Shown: positions 46,746 to 61,091 of the stretch, one piece after another | How the letters are laid out: each line of letters starts with the position of its first letter | Position numbering within the stretch: position 1 is the first letter of the stretch | NCBI GenBank assembly: GCA_033807695.1 | Contig: CM066305.1 | Location: 2,852,001 to 2,916,000, forward strand | Reading direction: 5' to 3' | Source: Daedaleopsis sinensis | Taxonomy: Eukaryota; Basidiomycota; Agaricomycetes; Polyporales; Polyporaceae | DNA: 64,000 nucleotides | The notes under the pieces: generated by a model | What the model was told of the DNA's origin: nothing | Databases searched by the model: none | The model's input: only the letters and a program-made list of their open reading frames with translations | Made by a program: the position numbers and the translations under genes

Positions 46746-47807
46746 TATCGAGCAAGCAACGAGGCCGAGAGGCAGAAGCTAGAGAGGCGAGAAGCTGAGA
46801 GCGGGAGGTCGAGGATGGTGGTTGAGGATAGAGACGAGCCGGCGACATGGGGGCCTTTTAAAGGGTTGGATGGCGGCGGACAGACAGCTAGACAGCTCTT
46901 CACCCAGACCCAAATTTAGATGCATATATGTCGATCGTATTCCGCTCTTGAGACGCCTCCGTCACAGGCCGGTCCGCCCAGTCATCCGCCCGTGCCATGG
47001 CTGACAGTGGCTGGTCTGCAGAACTACTGTCAGCACTGAGATCTCGGACTGGTTAGGGAGTGCCACTCAGGTAAACGACTTGCAGCTGCTCTCCAAGACG
47101 CGATTCCGCCATATTCACAGCGTAACACAGACTGTACACAAGTAGCCGTTACATGTGGAGCCGCGAGAATAGACCCTTGGAGAGAAGGACTCGGAGAGGA
47201 GGACAGACTTCGTGGTGGTTGAGAGGAAGGAGGCCTGCAGAGTCCACGCCACTTTGTGATCGGCGGAAGGCTGAGCGTTAGCGCGCTGATAGCCGAGGCT
47301 AGAAATCTAATCTTATCTGACCGCCGGGCCCGTAACCATAGATTGCTTCGACAAATCTAATGTCTGTTCAGTACGTTACGGTTCAGTACGCAGGACAGCG
47401 GGCTACCCGAGGTATGCGTCGGACGTGTGCGTGTCTTGCAACTCGAAAAGCTGTCTCCGCGCCCGTGCAACCAGTGCGACCATAACCCGCAAGCAGCAAC
47501 GATCCCGTCGGGGAGCATAGTGAATGTTGGTTTACGATGTCTGTCTTGTACTACGAAGCTGCTAGACGACTGGTGAACCAACCGGACTCCCTACGATGCG
47601 AGCTCGAAAGTCCGCTATCATCGTGTGCTATCTCAGTCTGAAAGGTTCTATCCATTGCAAACGTGATTCAGATTGCAACACCAAATGCAAGTCACTAACG
47701 TAAGGGATACAGGGTTGATTCGTCTCTTTCCTCCATGATACACCGTGTGTTTGATTGAACTGCTCTTCTTACGCGTCCCCGAATGAATATGAACACTGCG
47801 ACATCCC
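46746..47807. other. 1-kb intergenic region
   Basis: No gene, RNA or repeat recognised between the 40-nt repeats and the ADH stop codon. Confidence 0.45.
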
Positions 47808-50244
<2,437 letters not shown>

Positions 50245-50882
50245 ATGGCCTCCGGAACCGCGTTCACCAATCTCTACTACAAACGTGTGAGCCCAGCTTT
50301 GTACGAGTGTCCACGCGCTGAGATCTGTGCTCATACGCGTCCGTACTGCAGGCGGTGGGCGCCGCGAAGGCGTGCTATGTCTGCCACAAGCCCACGACGA
50401 CCGTCCTCGCGACGATTAACACCGTCGACTTTCTGTACACCTGCGACACCCACCTCTCCGACCCGGGTTTCGCAAGTCAGGTGGGCACGACCGATGACGG
50501 CGTGGGCGCCGCCGGCGCGAAGAAGATGGGCCTGAGCCCGGAGGAAATCGCGAAAGTGAAAGCGGAGTGGGAAGACCGCCAGAAGAAGAAGGCCGAGCGG
50601 GCAAAGGACAAGGAAAAGGAGAAGGAGACAGACAAGGACAAAGGCAAGGACTCGGAAGGCGCAGACCAGGACAAGGACAAGAAGACGACGTCTCCGAGTC
50701 CAGGAGCGTGGTCCCCGCCTACTGGCACGGCGAGCGCGACCCCCACCCCGACCCACCAGCGATACACTCTCCACCGCGACATCTTTGCACTCCGTCTTGC
50801 AGAGCATCGCAGACGGCGGCAGGCTGCACAGACCAAGGAGCTCGCCCCTCGCCTGCCCGGAGTCCCAAGGACCTCTCCCTGA
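50245..50882 (+). CDS. VFA1: Vps4-associated protein 1 (Vfa1 family)
   Basis: Exons 50245-50286 and 50352-50882 give about 190 residues. The N terminus is the family signature: 'FTNLYYKRAVGAAKACYVCH', 'KPTTTVLATINTVDFLYTC', 'HLSDPGFAS', including the Cys-x2-Cys and later Cys/His that look zinc-binding. A long Lys/Glu/Asp helix follows ('EIAKVKAEWEDRQKKKAERA') and the C terminus is 'YTLHRDIFALRLAEHRRRRQ'. Yeast Vfa1 binds the MIT domain of the AAA ATPase Vps4 and links it to ESCRT/endosomal function. Confidence 0.9.
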
Positions 50883-51445
50883 CCCGCGCAGTATGCGTGA
50901 CCGCGCCCGCATGACCGCCAATCTTGCCCTATATCCTCCCCGCTCGTTCGTCTATCTCTCTTTGGATCTCTTGCTCATCTCGTCCAAGAATTATTTCGGT
51001 GAGTGCTTCTCAGCTGGCACGGTCCGGTGACCCATCTCTGAACACTTACGGGAACGTGACCCGGTCAGGAACATATACACTCATCATTTCCATACGTACA
51101 TCCTCGTCACCGCTCGGACCATGTCGCATCCACCACTCCTAATGGTCATAATCATATGACGCGCAGAACGCCACACACATCGGCCTATGTCGGGATCTAG
51201 GTCGCAGAAGCAGAGCTCAGCGGACTGCTTCAGTCACGGTGCAAAGCCGCTAGAAGGTATGCCATTCGCGTCATATCGGGAGGAGTTTACATCGTATACG
51301 TCCGGAACATGCGATTAGTCAGTGTGTGTCTACGAGGATTATGATGATGTTACATGCAAGAAGCAGCACGATACCGTGAGGTTCCCTCCCATCCGCCCTC
51401 TAATAATACCAGTCCGTCCGAACCCTGCGAGACTCGAGCGACCTG
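50883..51445. other. Convergent intergenic region
   Basis: Between the VFA1 stop and the minus-strand transporter stop. Nothing recognised. Confidence 0.4.
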
Positions 51446-53128
51446 CTACACCGTGAACGGATTGCAGTCGCACACCGCCGCCTGGACCGCGAAGCTCAGC
51501 ACGCTCCCGAGCGCGAGCCCGCCGACGAGGCAGAAGCTCGCGACCGTCGCCGCGACGTCCACGTCCTCCCCGCGCCCCCGCAACCGCGGGTTGTGCACGA
51601 GCGACGGCGCGGCCATCATGCACATGCTCGACACGTACCCGTTCGACAGCCCGAACGCGAGCATGAGCAGCATGAACGGCGCGTCCCCAAGCAGCGGCGC
51701 GCGCGCCCCGGACGCGGTGGACGCCCACTGCACGTTGCACAGCAGGAAGAGCGGGATGAAGAGCGTGCGGAGCAGCGATAGGCCGAGCAGCCGCCGCGCG
51801 GACCAGACGTGCACGTGTGGCAGCGAGCAGAGCATGCGGCCCCCGAAGTCGCCCGTGTTGAACACGAGGAAGTGCACGGCGGTGAACACGAGCGGGTGCA
51901 CCCCAGGGCGCGTCGACGTCACGGAGACGGTGATCGGCGGGAACACGGCCTGCGCGAACGCGGGTGCGGTTAGTATAACTATCGGGGCGTGCGCGGACGG
52001 CGGGGCTCACCAGAGTGACGACGAACACGTACGCGACCGCGAAGTTGAACGTGCCGTTCGTCTTCGCCAGCCGCACGGCGTGGCTCTTCTGGTCCTCCTT
52101 CCCGCGCATGCGGACGTCGTCGTCCCCGCCCTGCCCATCCTCTCCGAGCAGCCCCGTCCCTTCCGCCGCGTCGATGTCCATGCGCGCCGTGTACGCCGTC
52201 CGCGACACGACCGCCTTGTACGAGGGGAGCGAGACGAGCCAGGTGTGCACGCCCGCGCAGACGACGAGGAACACGGTCGACAGCGCGAAGAACATGAACG
52301 CGGACCGCTCCTCCGGCTCCCCGGCTGCGGCCGACGCGGGCTCCTGCGCGTCCGCCCCGCGCACGGACGCTGCGGCGCCGAGGACCTGCACGCCGCTGAT
52401 CGCGACTGCGACTGCGGCCTGGCCGGACATGACGGCCTGCATCGCGGACGGCCCGAAGCGCGAGGCGATGGCGACGACCGCGGTCTGCAGGTAGGAGCCC
52501 GCGACGGCCTGCCCGACGGCGTTCAGGAGGACGAAGGCGAAGAACGCGCCGGGGGCGGGGCGCACGTACGTGCTCGCGGTGAGCGCGAACGAGAGCACTG
52601 TCAGGAAGCCCAGGGAGAGCAGCACGCGCTGCGTGTTCGACGCCTGCGCGAGGAGTGGGTCTTAAGATACCGCCACTGCTGCGGCTGAGACGCACCTTCT
52701 TCGCGGTTGCGGTCGCATGGGCGAGGAAGACAAAGTTGGCGGCTGTGAACGTTGTGGAGAGGTAGGAGGAGAATGTGCTCCGCAGCGAGCTGCCCTCGAG
52801 GCGCGACTGGAAGAACGGTGTTGCGGTAATGAGGGCTGCACGGACGAGAACAGAGCGTCACCCATCCGACCCGTCCTCCGAACTACAACCACGAAGCAGC
52901 ACGAGACGCACCATTCCACGGCAGCAGTACTGCACAGCCAAGCATGAAGTGTATCCAGCGTATCTTCGAGTCTACCGCGGTTTGTGTCGGCAGAATGCCA
53001 CTTCCCGATAGTATTACCTCATCGTCCAGGTCAAGGTCGGGTGAAGCGGGCGGAATCGAGTTGGAGGCTACGGGAGCCTGTGGAATGGGATGGTATATGG
53101 CCTCCGATGCATGGTGGTGTTCTGGCAT
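51446..53128 (-). CDS. Equilibrative nucleoside transporter (ENT/SLC29, Fun26-like)
   Basis: Four exons on the minus strand, close to 500 residues. Exon 1 (53128-52912) ends in the ENT signature, completed across the intron: 'FMLGCAVLLPWNALITATPF'. Multiple hydrophobic segments follow ('VLLSLGFLTVLSFALTAST', 'FFAFVLLNAVGQAVAGS', 'AMQAVMSGQAAVAVAISGVQ', 'FMFFALSTVFLVVCAGV'), then a charged cytoplasmic loop with 'DDDVRMRGKEDQ', and the second half with 'AVFPPITVSV', 'FLVFNTGDFGGRML', 'MLLMLAFGLSNGYVSSMCMM' and 'VASFCLVGGLALGSVLSF'. About 10-11 membrane segments fit the family's 11. ENTs carry nucleosides; the yeast Fun26 is vacuolar. Large plus-strand frames over this gene are shadows. Confidence 0.93.
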
Positions 53129-53531
53129 TAGCTTTGCTCCTGGGATGGTGGGGGGGGAAAAGCAAGGTAAGGAGGGCAGAGTAGATGGGGGAGCGGAGAC
53201 AACCAGGAAAGAACCCTTTCGTGGGCAGCGCTGGCTGCCGGCACAAGCCTTATACATACACCCATTTTGGGCTCGAGTAGCAGAGTTCATGCGAGGCAGA
53301 CTACAGTCAGTTCTATTTACACAGACCCGCGGATGTTGTAAATTACAGAAAGCATAGTGGAATAATACATACATATTGCGGTGCGAGTGTCATTAATGCA
53401 GTGGGCCCTCTAGTAATAGCTAGTAGTAACGAAAAAGAAGCATTGGGCGAGTGTAACACACAGTGCGATGCAGAATGAGTGTCCTGATGTCGACGTCCAA
53501 GGAGAGTATAGCAGCGATAAAATACCCGACT
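53129..53531. other. Tandem intergenic region
   Basis: Promoter of the ENT gene and 3' flank of the ABHD gene. A run of nine G lies near 53150. No gene seen. Confidence 0.4.
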
Positions 53532-54902
53532 CTAAGGGGAATATGAGGTGCGACTGGGGTCCGCAGCGCGATCTAGCTCTTTCACGAGAAGATCATTCAT
53601 GGCTTTGGGGTTGTCCAGGTAGACTGAGAGAACGCGGGGAAGTGAGCGGTGGGATCGACGTGACAATGGTAAAGAGACCTACCGTGATGCCCCGCGTGAG
53701 GGATCATGTACATCCTGCCCGCTCCATTTCCGGCCTGACGCAACCGCTCTACGGACTCTTTTCCGCCTTCTGGGTCCATCCAGTCGTGATCGCCGTCTAC
53801 AGCAGGTGATCAGATGTGGGCGAAGATAAATCCAGCGCGAGGGTTACTCACAAACAAAGGTGACGGGAATCCTCAACGCGGAGATACGATCTACGAGCGG
53901 TCGCCGAGCATGGGCTCCAGGTGCTAGTAGATGTGCTGAAGAAACAGAGTTAATTTGTCGGTCATCCCGGGAAGCAACAGACTGCTCACATATACAGTAT
54001 TCCCCGGATCCCTTCGCAAGCGTGATGTTCGTGATGTAGTCGTGCATCGCGCGCGTGTCGTCGACGCTGAGGCCGATGAACCGGCGCGAAGAGTATTTGC
54101 CGATGAGCAGCGGGCCCCAGAACATCGTCGAGCGCACGACCTGGAATGGACTCCAGCCCTGCTCCCACAGATACGTGAGCACCTTCCTCGACCGGCTCTC
54201 CCTGCGCTGCGCCTGTTCCTGGCTCGCCTTGAGATCATGCACCCTGCGCGAGTCGGCCGGCTCCGCGTGGTCGTCGCTGCTGGCCCCAGTGGTCTGCTCG
54301 TCGGTGAGCTCGCGTGAAGGAACGGTGGTGTTGTTCGGGTCCCGGGGAACGCCCGCAGGCGACAGGAGGATGAGCTTGTTGACGCGCGTGGGATGGCGGA
54401 GTGCGTATGCGACGCTTAGATATCCCCCAAGCGAGTGGCCGACGAGTGTCATCGACTCGAGGCCCATCTTCTGCCTCCATTGCTCGAGCGAGTCCACGAA
54501 GAACGATTCCGCCTCGTTCACGCGTCCGTCGATGTCTTCCCGTTTCGCCTTGACTTGGAAGGGTACGCGCGCGGAACGCCCCATCCCGAGCCAGTCCAGG
54601 GCGTACACGGATGTGCTCCGCTTTGCAGCCCATTGACCGAGGGCGGGAAAGTTCTGGAAGAAGAAACCTAAGCCTGCGCCGTATCCATGGAGCACGACTG
54701 CAGGCGGTGGAGCGTTGGGGGCAGGGGAGGTCGGGGTGATCGAGAAGGTGTTGAGGTAGTGTTTCGGGTCATCGAGCTCGACGCGGGAGCTTTGCGCTAC
54801 CACCGGATGAGAGTCGTCTGGTGTCGAGGGAGCGGAGCCCGCAGGACGGAAATACGGAAGCTTTCTGGAGGTGGACTTGAGACGAGAGGGGAGGGATGCC
54901 AA
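53532..54902 (-). CDS. Alpha/beta hydrolase of the ABHD4/ABHD5 (CGI-58) type
   Basis: Minus strand, four exons, close to 400 residues from the ATG at 54902. Features in order: 'VVLHGYGAGLGFFFQNFPAL' (oxyanion loop), 'VYALDWLGMGRSARVPF', nucleophile elbow 'TLVGHSLGGYLSVAYALRHP', 'LILLSPAGVP', a Ser/Glu-rich insert, 'WEQGWSPFQVVR', 'LLIGKYSSRRF', 'VTFVYGDHDWMDPEGG' (Asp) and 'MYMIPHAGHHVYLDNP' (His). The Ser-Asp-His triad is therefore present, as in ABHD4 and yeast cardiolipin phospholipase Cld1, whereas vertebrate ABHD5 lacks the Ser. A lipase or lysophospholipid function at membranes or lipid droplets is the family expectation. A 662-bp piece of this gene is duplicated at 62929. Confidence 0.92.
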
Positions 54903-55024
54903 AGGTGGACATGACGTACCTGAGTAAGCGTTCCTCGCTGGCTGCGCTTTCCCTCTCGCCTGCTGACCACCTACCGAGGATGCTTAAGGATTCTGTACGA
55001 GCTGAGCGCAATCAGGCCTGACAC

Positions 55025-55341
55025 GACGTGCAATGACCGATTTCAAGGATCTGGAAGTTCTTGGGAAATTGGTTGGAACATGAGACATCCCGGCCGATTT
55101 CTCGAAACTCTCCAAGGGGGGGGAGGGAGTTCGTCATTCTGGCACGGAAGGTCTCCCAACCTGTGAATGGGAGGTTCGACAGGTAACCGGGCCCAATGGC
55201 CGGACAGTACAACCCCCATTCACAGGCCGGGAGACATGACTTTCCTGCCTTATTACATACCTGGGGATTTGGCCGGAGTGTCTCACTTACAGCCCAGTCT
55301 CCCCTCGATTTCCGGGCCCTTGATTTTGACCATTGCACGTC
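55025..55341. mobile_element. Fold-back MITE-like element
   Basis: The element is about 317 bp. Its termini are inverted: GACGTGCAATG at 55025 and CATTGCACGTC at 55331. The arms stay related inward for about 130 bp, for example CTCCCAACCTGTGAATGGG (about 55153) against CCCATTCACAGGCCGGGAG (about 55212), and GAGACATCCCGGCCGATTTC against GATTTGGCCGGAGTGTCTC. There is no coding capacity. It sits about 120 bp upstream of the ABHD start. Target-site duplication not clear. Confidence 0.75.
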
Positions 55342-56628
55342 ATATGAGCTGTCTACTCACCAGCTTTTAACACTGGCGACGAAGGTGGAGGGGATCTCAC
55401 GAGCTGGAGGCAGCGGGATGAAAGAGGACTCTGAGCTCATGAGGGCCGGGCGGGCAAGCCGATAGCGAGCAAGGAGAGGTCTGAGGGCTGAGGCGGACAG
55501 GATGAAGGAGAGGTCTGAGGGCTGAGGCGGACAGGATGAAGGAGAGGTGTGGGTCGGAGAGAAAGAGATAAAGTCGGGGGCGGTGGCGGGAACGGGCAGC
55601 CCGAGGAGGCCTTTATGAAGCGCCGCGTGCCGATCGAACGCGTTTTCCCCCATAAGCGGCCATGACATAGGCGCCCTCGCGCCGATAGCCAACGCAAGCA
55701 GCCTGTAAGTAATCGTATGCACGTCCCTCGTTATGCAATAACACCGGTCGAACGCATGCGACAGATGCTCTGACTGCTCGACGGTCGCTTTGGCTGAGAA
55801 AGCGGCGGCGTCGCTCGTCACCCACGCGCCCCGATCGCGCCCCCATTGCACACCGTCCACCGCCCACTTAGGCAGCGCCACCCACCAGCGACCCCGAGCT
55901 CTCTCTGCCAATCCACGCGAGCTCGCTCTCGCTCTCTGCGCTTCCATGCGCACACGCCTCGTCTGCACTCGCCCGTCCAGCCCTGTGAGCCCACGCCCCG
56001 ATTCACGCTCACTTGTCGTGTACTCATCCGTTCCGCTCTGCACTCGCACTCGTTTCCTCGCCTTTCCGTCTGCTACGCTCGTTGGCCGCCTACAATGACG
56101 TATGCGCATGCCTAGTTACATGCACACAACCTTCGTCCGCCGTCTCCTCTGCTCTCACCTCCCGCGCTCTACGCTCACGTCGTCGCCGCCAGGATCGCCC
56201 TGCTCGCTCTCCGACCTGTCTTGTTCTTGAGCCCCCATATCCCTCCTCTGGTCCATCGACTTTGATGCTAAACTGACTATATTTGTACTAGCACACACTC
56301 TGCCCGATCATTACTCTCTACCCTAGTACCCCGCTGTTCTGCCCAGTTCCCGTCAAATCGTAAGCACATTCAATCCATCTCGTCTCTTACTCACACACTG
56401 TGCTATCTAGTCAACAATCTATGCTCGTGATATCGACTTCCCGACTCACACATGGCCTTCCTAGCATGTCCACCAAGCCTAGACATTCGCACTCCCCTCG
56501 ACCGCCCTGCCGTCGCCCAGGCTCCCTTTGCCATGACACCGCCATTCGACAGCAGCTGTTCACGTCCACCCCGATCCTCGCCACCAGCCACAGCTCGTCC
56601 CATCCCCGCATGCTCATCTGCCCCGTCT
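55342..56628. other. Region with one undecided minus-strand frame
   Basis: A 250-residue minus frame (56109-55357) stays open, but I recognise no domain and its codon pattern is unconvincing. A direct repeat of about 33 bp ('GGACAGGATGAAGGAGAGGT') occurs twice at 55497 and 55530. The plus strand from 56100 to 56628 is pyrimidine-rich. Confidence 0.35.
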
Positions 56629-57560
56629 CAAATGCGCCATTTCTGCACACAGGGGCGAAATTCCGCCCGATCTCGCTCGTGTATCGTCCGCTCGCGTGCT
56701 AACATTACTTCACAGCATGTACCGAACGTTTCCCATCGTCCGTCGCCGTCGCGCCGCGATCCGAGCAGGTCGCGAAACTCGCATTTCATGCGTTTCCACC
56801 GCACTCCCCACGAAATCCGCCGTATCTCAGCAACGCCGGCCGCTACCGCCTTCAAACAAGCTGCGCTCTGTACCGACGCGCATCCCGGGCCTGGCTCCGG
56901 CGTTGTGGGCCGTCGCCCGCATCCGCTCGTATCCCATCCCAAGTGCGCACTGTCTGGTACACAGGTACGGAATTCCGCCATATCTCACTCATTTCTCGTC
57001 CCCTCGCGTGCTGACAACGCTTCCCAGCACGCATCAAACGTTTCCAGCCGTCCGTCGCCGTCCCGCCGCGATCCGAGCAGGTCGAGAAATGCGCATTTCG
57101 TGCGATTTCATTGCCGCCACCACGCAATCCGCTATATCTCAGCATTGGCAGCAGCTATCGCCCTCGAACAAGCTGCGCTCGAAAGCGACGCGCACGTCCA
57201 TCCCGGCCCTGTCGTCTCGGGGCATCGCCCAGATCATCATGTGTCCATCCCAAGTGCGCATTGTCTGGCACACAGGTGAGGGAATCCGTCATATCTCACT
57301 CATTTTCCGTCCCCTCGCGTGCTGACGACGCTTCCCAGCACGCATCGAACGTTTCCAGCCGTCCGTCGCCGTCCCGCCGCGATCCGAGCAGGTCGCGAAA
57401 TGCGCATCTCATATGATTTCTTTGCAGTCACCACGGAACCCGCTATATCTCTGCAGCCGCGGCGGCTGCCGCCCTCGAACAAGCTGCGCTCGAAAGCGAC
57501 GCGCATGCACATCCCGGCCCTGTCGTTCCGGGCCGTCGGCTCGGACGTCTCAAATTTGTC
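56629..57560 (+). repeat. Three tandem ~311-bp units with exon/intron-like structure
   Basis: Units begin with CAAGTGCGCA.TGTCTGG (or variant) at about 56629, 56939 and 57250. Each contains an 'ACACAG' junction (followed by GTACGG or GTGAGG in units 2 and 3), a branch-like GCTAAC/GCTGAC and a CTTCCCAG or CTTCACAG acceptor, then a conserved ~245-bp open segment coding in one frame for 'PSPSRRDPSRSRNAHF'. So each unit looks like one exon plus one intron. Confidence 0.8.
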
Positions 57561-58381
57561 TTTTCGCGACGGGCAAAGGTGAGTGGCCTGCACTAGTCTG
57601 TCCCTTCGAGATCTGACTGCCCTGCTCCTCCCTCGCGTTCTATGCGTGTACAAGACCGCTTCCATTCGTACTAGAGACTCCTAGGACTGGGTGCGGCATG
57701 CACCCGTCACGCCACGTCTCCCGGACGACGCAGTCACTCTCCAATGAGAGTAGACCAGACTCGGCAAATGGCGCATATCAACGGTACGCACATTCCATTG
57801 CCAGTGCTCGGAACGACGTAAAGTACATGCTGATGTGTCTACCGTAGTGCATTTGCCTGACGACGACGGCCGCCGGCCATCGTACTCGCGCCCCCCTAGG
57901 TGGGACGCATCAACCCCGCGGGACCTCAACCCCTACTCATCGCGGCTGCGCCGCGCTGCGCGTCGTCCCGGTCCACTCGGTACCTCGCCTGGCCAGTCGG
58001 GCGAGCGGGCGCAGGCAGTCGATCTCCGGACTGCCGTGTCTCGCTCTCGGCTGCGCGACTCTCGAGACTCAACACCGCGGTGCGGCTCGTGTCTACGCCG
58101 GGAATCGTATCGTCTGACGCGTCGGGACCGCACGCACGCACGCTCACGCTCACACGCTCACTCACTCACTCACTCACGCGCCGCGCTACAGGGCGCGAAC
58201 GTCCCCCGGGGCTCGACGCTCCCCGGGCCGTCAAAGTCGAACACAGCGCTCACACACATCGCCTTGCACGAATGAGTGCCGCGGCTCGTTCTCCTGCGGA
58301 CTCGCCTGCCTACTGACACAGAGCGCCGCGCCAGTGGCGAGCTCCTCGCCTTGCTCTCCGTCAGCCGCGCTCGGGCAAGGA
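57561..58381. other. No gene supported
   Basis: Arg/Ser-rich frames are open on the plus strand (57835-58316) through base composition. A short (CACT)n run lies at about 58160-58172. Confidence 0.35.
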
Positions 58382-58499
58382 CGGGAATCAGGGCGCACGT
58401 ACCGTCCGAGTCGACTGCGATCCGCATCCCGAGCAGTGCACGGGAATCAGGGCGCACGTACCGTCCGAGTCGACTGCGATCCGCATCCCGAGCAGTGCC
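58382..58499. repeat. 59-bp tandem duplication
   Basis: CGGGAATCAGGGCGCACGTA begins at 58382 and again at 58441; the two 59-bp units are essentially identical. Confidence 0.9.
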
Positions 58500-58539
58500 G
58501 GAGGGTGCGGCGGCAGCACGACAGCGGGTGCGGGCGGAC

Positions 58540-59730
58540 GCGTCGTCACGGCGCGCACGTACCGTCGGCCGGCCGGCAAGAGACCACGCGCGGAGCGAGA
58601 GCGGGGAGGATGGCGACGAGCGGCACCGTCTCGTCTCCCCGCCTCTGGCATCCGCAGCATTCTGACAGGTAGGCTGCGACTCAGCATGTCTCGTGCGGGG
58701 GGCGGTGATGCATTTACTGACCTACGACGCACGGCGCGAACATCGCCGCCCCGGGCCTTGCATAATAAGCGCGTAGCTGTGAGCCTGGACACGTTCAAGT
58801 TGTGTCAATAACGCACGTCGTACTGGCTGATGACGAGGCGAGTACGTACCGTCGCGTCGCGGCCGAGTCGTCGGGCACACAGCGAAGGCGGACGGTTCAC
58901 AGGAGGTGAACGGGAGGACCACCAAGCGTCGCCGCTGTGGAGAGTTGAGCGGGTGCGAGCGGACGTGTTGTGAAAGCGCACACGTACCTTCGCGTTCGGC
59001 AAGAGACCGTGCCCGGAGCGAGAACGGGAGTGGACGAGGACGAGTGTTGTGCCCCCGGCGGGCCCACCTTTGAACCCCCGCATACTGACAGGTGAGCTGA
59101 AGTTCGACTCAGCATGTCTCGCGCGGGGGACGGTACTGAATATACTCACCCAGACGCACCACGACGCTGATGACGAGCGCCGAGGTACGTACCGCCGCGT
59201 CGCATCACCGAGAACCCAGCGACGGGGCGCCCTGCGATGAACTCGCGTCGACGATCCGGGGCGGACCGTTCGCAGTGGTGCGCATGTACCGTCGCGCTGT
59301 GTGCCTGGTGACGTCGCGTTAATAACGGATGTCCACACGGCGATGACAGGTTGCGCACGTACCGTCGCGTCGTTGAGAACACAGCGGTACCGTCGTGCTT
59401 GGGAGGAACACCTACGTAATACCGGTAGCCCCGTCCGCTGGCAGATCAATCGCCGTCACAACACGGCGACGTCGGGAGGGTGGATGGTGAGGGCAACAGC
59501 GGCGCGAGACGGCGCTGTGCGCCGTCCCGTCTCCTCCTGCAGGTATGGGGCTTTGCATGTCATGCGCGACGTACGGAATAAATGGACTCACGTCGGCTTG
59601 AACCCCGTCCGGGGCGAGGTGCGTGGCCGTCTTCAACCAGCTCGGTACGTGTCCGCGAGCCCTGGCAGCGTTGATGTCAGCTGGCTAGTATCGCGATTTG
59701 CGGACCCGGTACGTACCGTCGATGACTCTC
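58540..59730. repeat. Complex direct repeats with a recurring GTACCGTCGCGTCG motif
   Basis: A block is repeated at an offset of about 423 bp: GGCAAGAGACC at 58577 and 59000, CTGACAGGT..GCTG..GACTCAGCATGTCTCG at 58663 and 59086. Separately, (G)CACGTACCGTCGCGTCG or close variants occur near 58396, 58455, 58556, 58841, 58979, 59183, 59281, 59352 and 59708. Read on the minus strand this is CGACGCGACG-GTACGTGCG, which resembles an exon end plus a GTACGT splice donor. Confidence 0.75.
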
Positions 59731-60004
59731 GGAGCCTCTTCCCGCACCGACCGTATACTACTCCGGCATGCTCGGGGCACGACGCACGGGAGACAGTAAT
59801 GCGACGTCTGCGCACATCTGTTCAGCCGTCTACAAATGACCAACATAACAATGATGAGAGCTTACCTGCTGTGCGGATAGAGAGGAGGGAATGACGGAGG
59901 GAGTACGGGAGATGTGCCCGTGCGCGTACTGACCTCTCGAACCCTTTGTACCCCACAAGTTCCGGGCAGGCCGTGTCGACTTTCCGCACGGTACACGGCA
60001 GCCG

Positions 60005-60057
60005 TGGATAACCTCGCGCGGCATCATGCCCGTCATGATGCCGCTAGTGGTTATCCA
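60005..60057. repeat. Long perfect-stem hairpin
   Basis: Outer stem TGGATAACC (60005) with GGTTATCCA (60049); inner stem GCGGCATCATG (60018) with CATGATGCCGC (60034) and a 5-nt loop. Together 20 perfect base pairs with one small asymmetric-free internal bulge. Confidence 0.9.
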
Positions 60058-61091
60058 GGGCCGTCGCAACAGCCGTCGCCTCGCTCACTCGGCTCTGCGC
60101 TCCGCACTAGCACTAGCTCAAATCGCACCGTGACCTGATATGTTGGTGTTTCATGTCTTTATTCTGCCCTGGTGAAGTTTCCATGCTGCTATCACCACCC
60201 TTGTCTCCAAGACAATCATTGCAACATCCCGGATGGACCCTCGCAGAACCGGTCCCCAGATGACCGCTATGTATGTACTTATTGAACAGGGACAGTGGTT
60301 TCAGGACAATTACGCTGACGCTTTGGGTGCTGGGGACTCGGACTCAGTGCGTGAGCTATCATAGGCGGTGCAAGCAGGGACTCCACATGAAGACTTGTTG
60401 AACAACTTTGTCACCGGGCGGCGGGAGGCAGCACTCTACTCCGGTACTATACTAGTTCTTACGTTGTGGTATGTGAGAATTGAATGAATAACCTTGCCGA
60501 TGTGTAGCATCATGATCAGGCATGTAAGTAGTTAGCTTCCAAGCATGTACGTCTCCACCCACTAGCCGAGATCTGTGTATCATCAGGGTCGCTACAGAAC
60601 ATTGTGAGTGAGTATCCTTATGGAATTTCCGTACCATCTGCCGGATTATCTCAAGGAGACAGCCCGTAGTAGCTCGACATTTTATACAACATACCACCAT
60701 GACTCTCGGACTCCTAGAAGGTGAATTACATGTGGTGGACAGTAAAGCTCCCGGTCACCCTGTGGGAAGGGGATTCGTTGGAGGGCCGAGATCCCCGAGA
60801 ATGCGGATGACGCTAAAATGTAGTCTCTCAATCTCAGATTGATTTCCGCACATCGGATTGGTACAATACGGGCGCAACGTGAGAGGGTAGCAAATAAGTA
60901 GTATTGTTTAGAGACTCGAATGGTACAAAATATCAATCTACTTTAATGTATCTCATTGAATCTTGCCGCATGTTGCCGCAAGGAGAGAACCGTGCGCCGC
61001 TATGCCGACAATAGTAAGTATTCCATCTTTGAGTCATGCAGCCCCGCTTTGCTCCCATCCACGTTGCGCTCTCCTAGTACTCGCCACCACC
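60058..61091. other. AT-richer intergenic region
   Basis: About 60.1-61.0 kb is visibly richer in A/T than the rest of the window and has no supportable gene. It may be a decayed transposon or LTR, but I found no termini. Confidence 0.35.

Noticed and set aside
51354..52688. 444-residue plus-strand frame
   Set aside because: Shadow of the minus-strand ENT transporter; no membrane segments or motifs.
55357..56109. 250-residue minus-strand frame
   Set aside because: Open, but with a tandem 33-bp repeat and no recognisable domain; too weak to call a gene.
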